From: Marinobacter alexandrii
Lineage (GTDB): Bacteria > Bacteroidota > Bacteroidia > Cytophagales > Cyclobacteriaceae
Assembly: GCA_039984955.1 (NCBI GenBank)
Contig: JBDWTN010000007.1
Location: forward strand, 2,302,501-2,366,500
Direction: 5' to 3'
DNA: 64,000 nucleotides
The position numbers and the translations under genes are program-made. Below, piece by piece: positions 8,582 through 17,531 of the stretch (positions within the stretch are counted from its first letter, which is position 1; each line of letters opens with the position of its first letter). The notes beneath the pieces are model-generated. The model saw nothing but the letters and a program-made list of their open reading frames with translations. It was not told the origin of the DNA and made no database searches.

Positions 8582-9077
8582 AATCACACTAGGCGGAACA
8601 GACACAAATACAATAGGGGACTTACCTGCAGTCGGAAGTCAGGCACCAGATTTTCAATTGGTAAGAAAAGATATGAAGGATATCACACTTGCCAATTATC
8701 ATGGTCAAAAAGTAATCATGAATATCTATCCAAGTATTGATACAGGGGTTTGTGCTATGTCAACTACAAAATTCAACCAAGAAGCTTCGAAACTTGACAA
8801 TACCAGAATAATCTGTGTCTCCAAGGACTTACCTTTTGCTTTGAATCGCTATTGTGAGGCAGAAGGAATTGACAACCTGGACAACCTAACGAATTTCAGA
8901 GATGCAGGAAATTTTGGCAAAGACTATGGAGTAGAAATCACCGATGGAGCCTTCCAAGGATTAAATGCAAGAGCAATCGTTGTTGTAGATGAAGAAGGAA
9001 AGGTGGTATATAATGAGCTGGTTCCAGAGGTTGGTCAAGAGCCTAATTATGAGAAGGCTTTAGCGGCCGCTCAATAG
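8574..9077 (+). CDS. tpx: Thiol peroxidase (Tpx-type peroxiredoxin)
   Basis: This 167-residue atypical 2-Cys peroxiredoxin reduces hydroperoxides with thioredoxin as reductant. The peroxidatic Cys60 sits in YPSIDTGVCAMSTTKFN. The resolving Cys94 is in LPFALNRYC, giving the usual intramolecular pair. The N-terminal GGTDTNTIGDLPAVGSQAPDF is a family hallmark. The protein is probably periplasmic or cytosolic, and no signal peptide is visible. It overlaps the cyclo-ligase by 8 bp, so the two are co-translated. Confidence 0.97.
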   Translation: MAKITLGGTDTNTIGDLPAVGSQAPDFQLVRKDMKDITLANYHGQKVIMNIYPSIDTGVCAMSTTKFNQEASKLDNTRIICVSKDLPFALNRYCEAEGIDNLDNLTNFRDAGNFGKDYGVEITDGAFQGLNARAIVVVDEEGKVVYNELVPEVGQEPNYEKALAAAQ

Positions 9078-9183
9078 TGCAAAGCAACCATTTGCCATCT
9101 TTGTACATTAAGTGTCTGTTAAGTTCGAAACAATTTGAGCTTTCGTACGTCTTTGGATAGATTATCACTTAAAAAACACCACT

Positions 9184-11598
9184 TTGAAGAAAATACTACT
9201 GCTACTGGCAGTCCTTCCTTTATTCCTTCATGGCCAGGAAAAAAGCACGATTAGCGGATACGTAAAAGATATCGCTAATGGGGAAGCCTTGATAGGAGCT
9301 ACTGTTCTTGTGAAAGAGCTTGAGACTGGTAACATTACCAATGTATACGGTTTCTACTCAATCACTTTACCACCTGGAGAATACACAGTTGAGTTTCGTT
9401 ACATAGGATTTAATACACAGACAAAAACGATTAGTCTCAATGAAGATCTAAGGATAGATATGGAATTGAGCGAGGAAGAAACGCAACTTCAAGAGGTGGT
9501 GGTCACAGCCACCCCAGAGGATCAAAATGTTTCTTCCACAGAGATGAGTGTCGTAGAGCTTGATATAAAGACGGCAAGCAAGCTCCCAGTATTTGCTGGT
9601 GAGGTGGATATTATAAAGAGTATCCAACTACTTCCAGGTGTTAGTACGGTGGGAGAAGGTTCCTCTGGCTTCAATGTTCGAGGAGGTGGAGTAGGCCAAA
9701 ACCTTATCTTGTTGGACGAAGCGCCTGTTTATCAGAGTTCTCACTTATTTGGCTTTTTCTCTGTATTCAACCCTGATGCAGTAAAGGATGTGAAGCTCTA
9801 TAAAGGGGGGATTCCAGCCAAATATGGTGGACGGTTGGCATCAATTCTCGACATCCGAATGAAAGAAGGGAATTCAAAAGAATTTGATGTATCAGGAGGA
9901 ATCGGTACCGTTTTTAGCAGACTCACCGTGGAAGGTCCCATCAAAAAGGATAAAGCTTCGTTTATTGTAGCAGGCCGAAGATCTTACGCAGATGTTCCTA
10001 TCAAACTTTTAACTGATGTTTTAAGTGATGGTGCCGGATTATTTTTCTATGACTTCACGGCAAAAACCAACTACAACATCAATGAAAATAATAGAATCTT
10101 TGCTTCAGGATATTTTGGAAGAGATGTATTCAAGTTTGATGCTCTGCAAGGATTTAACTGGGGCAATCAAACTGCCTCGATAAGATGGAATCATCTATTC
10201 AATGATCGTTTCTTCAGCAACTTTACTGCCTTCTATAGCAACTATGACTATGCATTTGCCTTTGGTTCTACGGAAGACGACCAATTTGATTGGGAGTCTA
10301 AGATACAGACCGTAAACTTCAAGCCTTCGTTTTCTTATTTTCTTAATCAGAATAATGAGTTGAGTTTCGGAGGTGAGTTGCTTTATTACACCTTTTTCCC
10401 AGCTAATGCCACAGGGGTCAGTTCAGGAGAAGTTATTGACCTCACGTTAGATAAGAAAAATGCACTGGAAGCAGGTATTTACGTATCCAACAATCAAAAA
10501 ATTGGAGATAAATGGGAAGTTAATTATGGAGTTAGGTATTCTTATTTCAATAATCTGGGCCCTGGAAATAGGTTCACTTTCGGCGAAGTACTCCCTGGGG
10601 AGAGAAAACCTGTCGTAGATACCGTATCTGTAGGATCAAGCGAATCAATTGCGTCTTTTAACAATCTGGAACCACGATTTTCCATCAAATATCAACTAAA
10701 CAATTCATCCTCAATCAAAGCGAGCTATAACCGAATGAATCAATACATTCATTTAGTTTCGAATACAGTCGCAGCTACCCCGATAGACGTTTGGCAACCA
10801 AGCACAAACAACATAGATCCACAACAGGGAGATCAGGTAGCTTTAGGATACTTTCGAAATTTCTCAAATAATAAGATTGAAACATCTGTAGAAACGTACT
10901 ATAAATGGACACGCAACCAGCTTGATTACATAGATGGTGCTGACCTTTTTATCAATGAACTGTTAGAGGCAGATGTCCTTTCAGGAATTGGACGTGCATA
11001 CGGTATCGAATTTTATTTAAAGAAGAATACCGGAAAAATCAACGGATGGCTTAGCTACACACTCGGAAGGTCAGAACTTAAAATTGATGGGATTAATGCT
11101 GGACTGAACAGTGTAGATAGAGAAGGAAGATGGTATCCTACACGATTTGATCAAACTCACAATCTGAAATTGGTTGGTAACCTTCAAATCAATGAAAGGA
11201 AAAACTTTTCAGCAGTATTTAGCTACGTCTCTGGTGCGCCAATCACTTACGCAATAGATCGTATTTATGTGGCTGGAAAAGTTATTCCAATTAATGATGG
11301 TAGCCGAAATGATGTGCGCTTGCGGGATTATCATCGTCTGGATGTTTCTTACACAATAGACTACAACAGAATTTCGAAAAAAGGGAAAAAGAGATCAAGT
11401 AGTCTGGTATTGTCTATATACAATCTATACAACCGCAAAAATGCGTTTGCCATAAACTTCCTACAGAATGATGAGCGAGTCGGATTTACGCAGATTAACA
11501 ATCTTAATGTTCCTAACGAACGAGTAAATACTCAGGCTTTTGAGACTTCAATTCTGTTTTTCATTCTTCCATCTGTGACCTACAATTTCAAGTTTTAA
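9184..11598 (+). CDS. TonB-dependent receptor with carboxypeptidase-like N-domain
   Basis: The 804-residue outer-membrane protein starts with TTG at 9184, giving a normal signal peptide (about 1-17). Residues about 20-95 form the CarboxypepD-regulatory beta-sandwich (SGYVKDIANGEALIGATVLV). The plug domain spans about 130-225 with QLLPGV, FNVRGGG and KGGIPAKYGGR, followed by a 22-strand-type barrel ending in YNFKF. Such receptors import ligands using TonB energy. The DUF4249 lipoprotein starts one base after its stop, a common receptor/lipoprotein pair. The substrate cannot be deduced. Confidence 0.95.
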   Translation: MKKILLLLAVLPLFLHGQEKSTISGYVKDIANGEALIGATVLVKELETGNITNVYGFYSITLPPGEYTVEFRYIGFNTQTKTISLNEDLRIDMELSEEETQLQEVVVTATPEDQNVSSTEMSVVELDIKTASKLPVFAGEVDIIKSIQLLPGVSTVGEGSSGFNVRGGGVGQNLILLDEAPVYQSSHLFGFFSVFNPDAVKDVKLYKGGIPAKYGGRLASILDIRMKEGNSKEFDVSGGIGTVFSRLTVEGPIKKDKASFIVAGRRSYADVPIKLLTDVLSDGAGLFFYDFTAKTNYNINENNRIFASGYFGRDVFKFDALQGFNWGNQTASIRWNHLFNDRFFSNFTAFYSNYDYAFAFGSTEDDQFDWESKIQTVNFKPSFSYFLNQNNELSFGGELLYYTFFPANATGVSSGEVIDLTLDKKNALEAGIYVSNNQKIGDKWEVNYGVRYSYFNNLGPGNRFTFGEVLPGERKPVVDTVSVGSSESIASFNNLEPRFSIKYQLNNSSSIKASYNRMNQYIHLVSNTVAATPIDVWQPSTNNIDPQQGDQVALGYFRNFSNNKIETSVETYYKWTRNQLDYIDGADLFINELLEADVLSGIGRAYGIEFYLKKNTGKINGWLSYTLGRSELKIDGINAGLNSVDREGRWYPTRFDQTHNLKLVGNLQINERKNFSAVFSYVSGAPITYAIDRIYVAGKVIPINDGSRNDVRLRDYHRLDVSYTIDYNRISKKGKKRSSSLVLSIYNLYNRKNAFAINFLQNDERVGFTQINNLNVPNERVNTQAFETSILFFILPSVTYNFKF

Positions 11599-11599
11599 A

Positions 11600-12697
11600 A
11601 TGAAAAAATTAATATATACACTTACTCTGGCGGTTTGTTTTTATTCCTGTGAAACAGAAGTAACTCCGGACTTAGATGCATCATTGGGTGTTTTGGTGAT
11701 AGATGCCTGGCTTACAGATAATGATCCCATTCAACACATCAATATTACCAGATCACAACCCTATTTTGATAATTCGCTTCCTGAAAAAGTGCCAGGAGCA
11801 ACAGTCACAATAAGAGATCTTACAGACACATCTATTGAATATATATTTGATGAAGAAGAGGATCGTTACACGTGGGAAAGTACTGATGGCTCTACCCTCG
11901 GAGTAGTGGGTCATACATATGAATTGACAGTCATTTTAGATGGAGCCTCCTACACTTCTGTAACAGAACTTAACCCTGTGCCTCCTGTTGATAGCCTTAC
12001 ATTTAGATTGGAGGAAGGAAATGCCTTTTTTGATGATTTGTTCTTTGCTGAACTCTTCGCAACAGATCTTGAAGGAACTGACAATACATACTGGATTCAG
12101 ACATGGAAAAATGGTAGATATCTAGGGAAGCCGGAAGAGATTAACATCGCTTATGATGCTGCTTTTGGCCCTGCTGCAGATAATGATGGTGTGCAATTTA
12201 TTCAGCCTATCAGAGATTTGATCAGCCCTTTTGAAGTAAATAAAGATGATGAAGTATTATCTCCGTATAATCTGCCTCAAAGATTGCTTGTTGATAATGA
12301 TACCATTTTCAACGATAATGGATCCATTTATGGAGTTATTGAAAACAACACAATCTTTTTTGAAAATGCTAAAGTTGCGGAGGATTTTGAGTCCGTATCA
12401 TTAGATGATGACCAATATCGGCTGATGAATGACTCCCTTTTTATACAAGGAGATTCAGTATATGCTGAGATTCATTCCATTTCAAATGATGCCTATTTTT
12501 TCCTAAATCAGGTAATTATTGAAACGAATAGAGAGGGAGGTTTTGGAGCTCTGTTTGCAACTCCCCTTGCAAATGTCTCTACTAACATTGTGCCCCAGAG
12601 TACTGATAATACAGTTGCTGGTTTTTTCAATATTGCATCTGTCTCCTCTGCTGGAAATAGATTAGAAAATGAAGAGCAGATCAGAATTATCGAATAG
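11600..12697 (+). CDS. DUF4249 lipoprotein
   Basis: The 365-residue protein has a lipoprotein signal peptide with lipobox FYSC (Cys about 17). The conserved opening LVIDAWLTDNDPIQHINITRSQPYF marks DUF4249 and is followed by an Ig-like strand region (PGATVTIRDL). Members are surface or periplasmic lipoproteins encoded beside TonB-dependent receptors. By position they are thought to act with the receptor in ligand capture. It follows the 9184 receptor by one base and is surely co-transcribed. Confidence 0.9.
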   Translation: MKKLIYTLTLAVCFYSCETEVTPDLDASLGVLVIDAWLTDNDPIQHINITRSQPYFDNSLPEKVPGATVTIRDLTDTSIEYIFDEEEDRYTWESTDGSTLGVVGHTYELTVILDGASYTSVTELNPVPPVDSLTFRLEEGNAFFDDLFFAELFATDLEGTDNTYWIQTWKNGRYLGKPEEINIAYDAAFGPAADNDGVQFIQPIRDLISPFEVNKDDEVLSPYNLPQRLLVDNDTIFNDNGSIYGVIENNTIFFENAKVAEDFESVSLDDDQYRLMNDSLFIQGDSVYAEIHSISNDAYFFLNQVIIETNREGGFGALFATPLANVSTNIVPQSTDNTVAGFFNIASVSSAGNRLENEEQIRIIE

Positions 12698-13123
12698 CAT
12701 TCAATTAAGCGAAATACTAGATTAACCACGTTAAAGCGCAATTTTAATTGTATAGAATTGTTAGCATCCAAGAAAAAATATACGATTACCATACGTGAAG
12801 GAGCGTGGGAAAGAAGATTTGGAGCGGTGGAGATGGGCCTAGTGAGCAAAGGCTTTTAATCTTCCGCCAGGCGGCCCTGTTGCCTTTTTTGTTACTTTTT
12901 TCGTCAAGGAAAAAAACGGTCCGCCGCTGCGGTAAGGAGAGAAATGCTAGGAAATGTTGTCTTAATGTAGGAGGGTGATTTTTGATTCAGGACAAAAAAC
13001 TTATCTAAAGATTTCGGAGTATTTAAAACAAAATTTTTAGTCGAATGACAGTACGATAAATCCACTTGACCTGATAGCCTCGTAGGTAGCTTGAATTTTA
13101 AAACACTAAAAAATTTAAACACT
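12698..13123. other. 426-bp intergenic region
   Basis: No convincing gene is seen on either strand. The left part is AT-rich and unstructured. The middle holds a GC-richer repeat-like relic (12831-12934, listed separately). The right part (12950-13123) leads into the DUF4331 gene and probably contains its promoter, but I found no good TAnnTTTG element. Confidence 0.6.
12831..12934. repeat. Repeat-like relic with CCGCCAGGCGG palindrome
   Basis: This stretch is far more GC-rich than its surroundings and includes the palindrome CCGCCAGGCGG (12864-12874). Read rightward from 12864 it gives a Pro/Gly/Phe-rich peptide (PPGGPVAFFVTFFVKEKN) without a start. I recall the same peptide from spurious annotations in many Bacteroidota genomes, which suggests a dispersed intergenic repeat. 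Copy number cannot be tested here. Confidence 0.4.
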
Positions 13124-13870
13124 ATGAGAAAATTAGTTTTATCACTAGGCCTTGTTATTACAGCTGCCTTAGTGATTGTTTTGGTGGCCGCTGACCACAT
13201 AGACGCTCCAGCGGTAGGTACACTATCGGAGGGAAGCACAGTAAAAGACATCACCGATTACTATGCTTTTGAGAGTCCGTCAAACTCGAACAACTATGTG
13301 TTTGTTTGTAATGTTGCCGGACTAAGTTCTGAAACATCATTTAGTGATGATGTCATGTATGAGTTTAACATTGACACAGATGCAGACAATGTTGAAGATC
13401 AATTAATTCAGGTTTTCTTTAGAGATGGTCAAGCCATTACTTATGGAGTAGTTTCAGCTTCATCACAAACTGGACTAAGCAGTGAAATAGTTTCTGGGAC
13501 TAACAGAGTAGCTACAAACGTTTCGAGCTCAGCTACAGTTGGTGGAGTTCAGCTCTTTGCAGGTCTTAGAGATGATCCATTTTTTATGGATCTTTTCCAA
13601 TTTATCAATATTGTGAATGGTGTAGGAGCTTCTTTAAGTGACGATACCAATACTGGGATTTATGATCCTGAAAGAGATTCTGATCCTGATACAGAAGGTA
13701 TTCAACCTTACCCTGCTTCTTTCAAGTCGGCCACAGATCCTACGGACGCAGCTGCTGATGCACTTGCTGGAACAAATGTACTTTCAGTAGTTGTAGAGGT
13801 TCCTAAAAGCGATATTGGAGATACAGATGGAAAGTTTACATCGTGGGTGGAAGCCAAAGTAGGCCAGTAA
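13124..13870 (+). CDS. DUF4331 family protein, N-terminal half
   Basis: The protein has 248 residues with a signal peptide (about 1-23, ending LVAA). The mature part opens with DHIDAPAVGTLSEGSTVKDI, the canonical DUF4331 start, followed by TDYYAFESP. It ends with the mid-family segment ALAGTNVLSVVVEVPKSDIG. Full DUF4331 proteins continue into an MGRP segment and a terminal FPYLAAPH segment. Here those lie in the next gene. The start at 13124 was chosen over TTG at 13091 because it begins with a proper MRK signal peptide. The function of the family is unknown. Confidence 0.88.
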   Translation: MRKLVLSLGLVITAALVIVLVAADHIDAPAVGTLSEGSTVKDITDYYAFESPSNSNNYVFVCNVAGLSSETSFSDDVMYEFNIDTDADNVEDQLIQVFFRDGQAITYGVVSASSQTGLSSEIVSGTNRVATNVSSSATVGGVQLFAGLRDDPFFMDLFQFINIVNGVGASLSDDTNTGIYDPERDSDPDTEGIQPYPASFKSATDPTDAAADALAGTNVLSVVVEVPKSDIGDTDGKFTSWVEAKVGQ

Positions 13871-13899
13871 TTTTTTGAACATTTATAAAGAAAAGAACT

Positions 13900-14715
13900 A
13901 TGAAAAACATATTTAAATTATTCATGATTTTGGCGGTAGGAGCTACAACACTTGTTGGCTGTGGCGATGATGATAGTACTACGCCGGAAGAATTAGAAGC
14001 TACATTAGGTGCAGACTTAACTGTAGAGATAGAAACGACAGTTACTTTAGATGCAACCGCAACAGTTGGAACAATTTCAACTTTCGAATGGATGGTGACC
14101 GATCCTGATGGTACTGAAGTATCATTAGATGGCGCAACCACTTCTTCCCCCTCTTTCATTGCAACAAAAGGAGGAACATATGATGTAGACCTTACCGTAG
14201 CATCCTCGACTGGTGTAGAATCTACAGCTATGGGATCAGTGATTGTGGAAAATCCAAGCTATGAAACAGCTGACCAAATGGGCCGTCCAGCAATCAATAC
14301 TGTCTTCAACTTTTTCGGAACAGCCGAAGTAAAGAATGGATACAACGAAACCCTTCCTTCTAATGGCTCTGACGATGCTACAGCTTTTGCAGGAATTTTG
14401 GATGCACTTCAAACATACATTGGATTAGATCCAGAGCAGTTTGAGAATATCCTAGGAATAGGAAATGATGCACTTGCTGGTGTTTTGGCGGTAGATGTGC
14501 TACAGTCTGACAAAGGATCTGCTACTGCATATGGATCCCTTAATGGACGTGCTCTGGCAGATGATGTTATCGATGTAACATTGACCCTGGCTTTCGGCGA
14601 TCAATCAACAGCAGGTGAAGCAAATGCTGTGAAAGATGGGCTTGTATCGGACAATGTAGGTGCAAATGATAAATCATTTACTAACAGTTTTCCATACTTG
14701 GCTGATCCTCACTAA
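13900..14715 (+). CDS. Lipoprotein with PKD-like domain and DUF4331 C-terminal half
   Basis: This 271-residue protein has a lipoprotein signal peptide (lipobox LVGC, Cys about 21). Residues about 30-115 form a PKD/Ig-like domain (STFEWMVTDPDGTEV, then GGTYDVDLTVAS). From about 120 it matches the C-terminal half of DUF4331: DQMGRPAINTVFN, then GRALADDVIDVTLTLAFG, and finally FTNSFPYLADPH. It follows the N-terminal-half gene by 29 bp. The two products may assemble into one DUF4331 unit, with this one providing a membrane anchor. That assembly is an inference. Confidence 0.8.
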   Translation: MKNIFKLFMILAVGATTLVGCGDDDSTTPEELEATLGADLTVEIETTVTLDATATVGTISTFEWMVTDPDGTEVSLDGATTSSPSFIATKGGTYDVDLTVASSTGVESTAMGSVIVENPSYETADQMGRPAINTVFNFFGTAEVKNGYNETLPSNGSDDATAFAGILDALQTYIGLDPEQFENILGIGNDALAGVLAVDVLQSDKGSATAYGSLNGRALADDVIDVTLTLAFGDQSTAGEANAVKDGLVSDNVGANDKSFTNSFPYLADPH

Positions 14716-14735
14716 TTAATTACTGAATTTGTTAA

Positions 14736-14893
14736 GAAGGTGTCTCAAAAGCCACATAAACGTCATAGCGAACAAAGTGAATCGGATCGCCGAAGCGACT
14801 ATCTCAAATGCTCTAGCATTTTTCTATCATTAGATCGCTTCGGTTCCCTGCCTTTGCAGGCAGGCTCGCGATGACGATTTTGAGACACCCTCT
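14736..14893. repeat. Long imperfect inverted repeat (REP/MITE-like)
   Basis: The ends are AGGTGTCTCAAAA near 14738 and TTTTGAGACACCC near 14877, in inverted orientation. Further inside, CGTCATAGCGA pairs with TCGCGATGACG, and CGAAGCGA pairs with TCGCTTCG. The right arm contains an extra hairpin, CCTGCCTTTGCAGGCAGG. Arms are about 60-65 bp. It lies between the DUF4331 lipoprotein and the TPR lipoprotein and could also end transcription. No transposase is present. Confidence 0.7.
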
Positions 14894-14918
14894 TTTTTCA
14901 ATCACAAAAACCAATGCT

Positions 14919-16205
14919 ATGAAATCGTTTTTACATCTATCAATACTTATTATTCTAATGGCTTGTGCGAAAGAGGAACAAAGTGCAATAAGCCAAAAAG
15001 AAGACTATTCACCCTTTCTAAATATTGCCAACGAGGACACAACACATCTCATCAAACGAGTCTCTCTTTGGAAGGGAAAAATTGAAAATCAACCAAAAGG
15101 TTTTATCTATTACGAGAAGCTTGGAGGAATCTATAATCAGTTATTTGAACAAACAGCTGAGGTAGAGTATTTACACAAAGCAAAAGAGTCTTTTACGCAA
15201 GCAGAAAAACTTACAAGAGGGAAATGGAAAATCTCAAGCTTACTCAGTTTGAGCAGTCTTTCTATAAAAAAACACGATTTTAAATCAGCAGCAAATTATG
15301 CAGTGAATGCACGAGAAATTACCAATGAAAAGTTCGGTGCTTTAATGATGCAATTTGATGCTGAAATGGAACTTGGTAATTATAAAATGGCAGGGGCTAT
15401 TTTAAGAGAAAACAAGCGTTTTGATTCCTTTGATTACCTCGTTAGACTTTCAAAATTCAAGGACTATGAAGGCGATTTAGATTCTGCTATTCATTATATG
15501 GAAAAAGCTGATATCGGTTTATTCAAGTATCAAAAAGGGAAAAAATTGTGGGTGACAGCAAATCTGGGAGACATGTATGGACATGCAGGAAGGGTAAAAG
15601 ACTCCTATAAAAAGTACCTCGAAACTCTTTCGATGGATTCTACATACGATTATGCACTCAAAGGAATAGCCTGGGTGGCTTATTCAGCGGATAAAAATGT
15701 AGATGATGCAAAAAAAATAATTATGGCACTAGCAGATAGAAGACTAACACCCGACCTATATCTAAACCTGGCAGAGATTTATGCATTTGAAGGGAATACT
15801 GAAATGAAGGAGTTATATGAAGATTCTTTTCTGAAAGAAGTAGAAAAAGAAAAGTATGGAGATATGTACAACAAGTATTTAATATCAATATACAATGATC
15901 GAAAGATGTTTGAGAAGGCAAAGGGGCTTGCCCAGTTGGAAATCAATAACAGACCTACTCCCGCTTCCTATGATTGGCTTGCATGGACGCTATACAATCA
16001 AGGAGAATCCGATAAGGCGCTAAAAATTTACAAGGAAAATGTAGAAGGTCAAACATATGAGCCAGAAGCCCTGTATCATATGGGGACTGTGTATCATGAG
16101 ATGGATCAAAAAGCAGGAAGAAAGCTGCTCGAAGAATCTTTAGAAGCAAGTTATGAGCTGGGACCACTCATAAGCTTAGAAATCAAAGAAAAACTGAATG
16201 GATAA
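14919..16205 (+). CDS. TPR-repeat lipoprotein
   Basis: The start at ATG 14919 was chosen because it begins a lipoprotein signal peptide (MKSFLHLSILIILMAC, Cys about 16). An earlier in-frame ATG at 14871 lies inside the inverted repeat. The 428-residue product is almost entirely helical with tetratricopeptide-like repeats, such as residues about 70-120 and the clear TPR in the last 90 residues (YDWLAWTLYNQGESDKALKI). It probably scaffolds other periplasmic or outer-membrane proteins. I recall DUF4331 genes often being followed by TPR genes. A functional link here is inferred from order only. Confidence 0.85.
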   Translation: MKSFLHLSILIILMACAKEEQSAISQKEDYSPFLNIANEDTTHLIKRVSLWKGKIENQPKGFIYYEKLGGIYNQLFEQTAEVEYLHKAKESFTQAEKLTRGKWKISSLLSLSSLSIKKHDFKSAANYAVNAREITNEKFGALMMQFDAEMELGNYKMAGAILRENKRFDSFDYLVRLSKFKDYEGDLDSAIHYMEKADIGLFKYQKGKKLWVTANLGDMYGHAGRVKDSYKKYLETLSMDSTYDYALKGIAWVAYSADKNVDDAKKIIMALADRRLTPDLYLNLAEIYAFEGNTEMKELYEDSFLKEVEKEKYGDMYNKYLISIYNDRKMFEKAKGLAQLEINNRPTPASYDWLAWTLYNQGESDKALKIYKENVEGQTYEPEALYHMGTVYHEMDQKAGRKLLEESLEASYELGPLISLEIKEKLNG

Positions 16206-16260
16206 TTGCTATGAATTAAATCCGGCAATGGATTTAGTTCGTAAGTAGAATTAGACTGTT

Positions 16261-16277
16261 ATCGTGCTCAGCACGAT
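16261..16277. repeat. Perfect 17-bp palindrome
   Basis: ATCGTGCTCAGCACGAT is an 8-bp inverted repeat around one base. It lies 24 bp before the terminator hairpin that follows the TPR gene. It may be a small hairpin in the 3' untranslated region. Confidence 0.5.
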
Positions 16278-16300
16278 ATATAGCTGGTTGGTGATAGATG

Positions 16301-16331
16301 ACCCTGATTATTCAAATGATCAGGGTTTTTT
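16301..16331 (+). terminator. Rho-independent terminator after TPR lipoprotein
   Basis: ACCCTGAT (16301-16308) pairs perfectly with ATCAGGGT (16319-16326) across a 10-base loop, and a run of six T follows. It would end rightward transcription from the 9184-16205 block. Confidence 0.8.
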
Positions 16332-16418
16332 CATTCATAATGAAATGTTAATGCCATCAAAAAGCGGATGACCATTGAATACATTTCGTATTTTTCTGCA
16401 ACCTATAAAATCACGAGC

Positions 16419-17531
16419 TTGAAAAAACTTGTCGCCTTATTTTTAACCGCCCAACTATTTGGTTGTACTCAGGAGGAATCCAATCATCCTGTTTTTAAGT
16501 ATTATCCTCCCAATGATGTGTTTGAGGAGGGTTTTGTCAATAAGTATTATCGTCATAATTACCCCAAAAATCAAGACGCTCGTGCAGCTACAGAGGTTAC
16601 TTATTCAAGTTTAAGAAAAGAAGGCAATAAGATATTTATTGAAAAGTTCAATGCTGGATTTGAGTTAGCAGCGGTTACTGAGTTACGTGTTTCTGATAAT
16701 GGTGATGTATTCACAGAGAAGCTAACTGATATTGTGAGAATGGATACTATCCCTATTGAAATCCTTAGCCCTGTTAGTTCAAGGTGGATTAACAATCAAG
16801 ACGAACCTTATAAGATTCGATACTCATTTTCTGATAAATATTATCAGTTCACCGAAAGGCAGTTAAAAGTGTATGATACACTCATCGATGGAAAAGCTGC
16901 TAAAGTCTTTATAAAGTCTGGTGAGTATCTCAATGAAGAAACTGGTGAAGTAACCAATCGATTTATGGATACGACCACCTACTTAACAGATATTGGTTTT
17001 TTTGAATCCAGAGGCGGGAATGAAAACTATCGTTTTGAAACCGAGATGGTCGAGCAGATGCCACTCGATGAATTCAAAAAGAGAGCAAACCATGGAGAGC
17101 ATCGAGTTGCATACATAGACCCTTCAAACACTTTAGAAAATGGTGAGCAATTCAAAATTTGTGGTCAAGAGAAATCCATTGCCGACTACTATAATTCTAC
17201 GCCTGATGGAAGATACTTCCACGGAAAACGTGCTATGATGGATACCATCTTTGATAATCTGGATAGGGCTAAACTTTTTGATCAAAACGGTAGTCTGGTT
17301 TTTCGTTTTGTGGTGAATTGTGAAGGGAAGGCAGGGAGATTCATTGGGGAAGGTTACGATCCAAACTACCATCCAATGGAGTTCAATCCAGAAACTATTG
17401 ACCACTTGTTCAGCATACTCAGGAAGCTGAAAGAGTGGAGAGCAGTAGTCATTCGAGAAGAAGCCAGAGACGCATATTTCTACATCAACTTTAAAATCGA
17501 GAATGGTGAAATCATCGATATACTTCCTTAG
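16419..17531 (+). CDS. Hypothetical lipoprotein with TonB-C-like C-terminus
   Basis: The TTG at 16419 gives a lipoprotein signal peptide with lipobox LFGC (Cys about 16); the upstream ATG at 16368 would add a non-signal extension. The product is 370 residues. The middle is beta-rich and unrecognised. The last 90 residues (LVFRFVVNCEGKAGRF, then LFSILRKLKEWRAVVI) resemble TonB C-terminal-like domains found in Bacteroidota lipoproteins. The gene overlaps the next one by 29 bp. Function unknown. Confidence 0.72.
   Translation: MKKLVALFLTAQLFGCTQEESNHPVFKYYPPNDVFEEGFVNKYYRHNYPKNQDARAATEVTYSSLRKEGNKIFIEKFNAGFELAAVTELRVSDNGDVFTEKLTDIVRMDTIPIEILSPVSSRWINNQDEPYKIRYSFSDKYYQFTERQLKVYDTLIDGKAAKVFIKSGEYLNEETGEVTNRFMDTTTYLTDIGFFESRGGNENYRFETEMVEQMPLDEFKKRANHGEHRVAYIDPSNTLENGEQFKICGQEKSIADYYNSTPDGRYFHGKRAMMDTIFDNLDRAKLFDQNGSLVFRFVVNCEGKAGRFIGEGYDPNYHPMEFNPETIDHLFSILRKLKEWRAVVIREEARDAYFYINFKIENGEIIDILP

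Noticed and set aside
12508-12849. Minus-strand frame across the DUF4249 3' end and the gap
   Set aside because: It mostly overlaps a well-supported gene on the other strand and has no domain or signal.
14871-14918. Earlier start for the TPR lipoprotein
   Set aside because: It lies inside the inverted repeat and would block the lipoprotein signal peptide.
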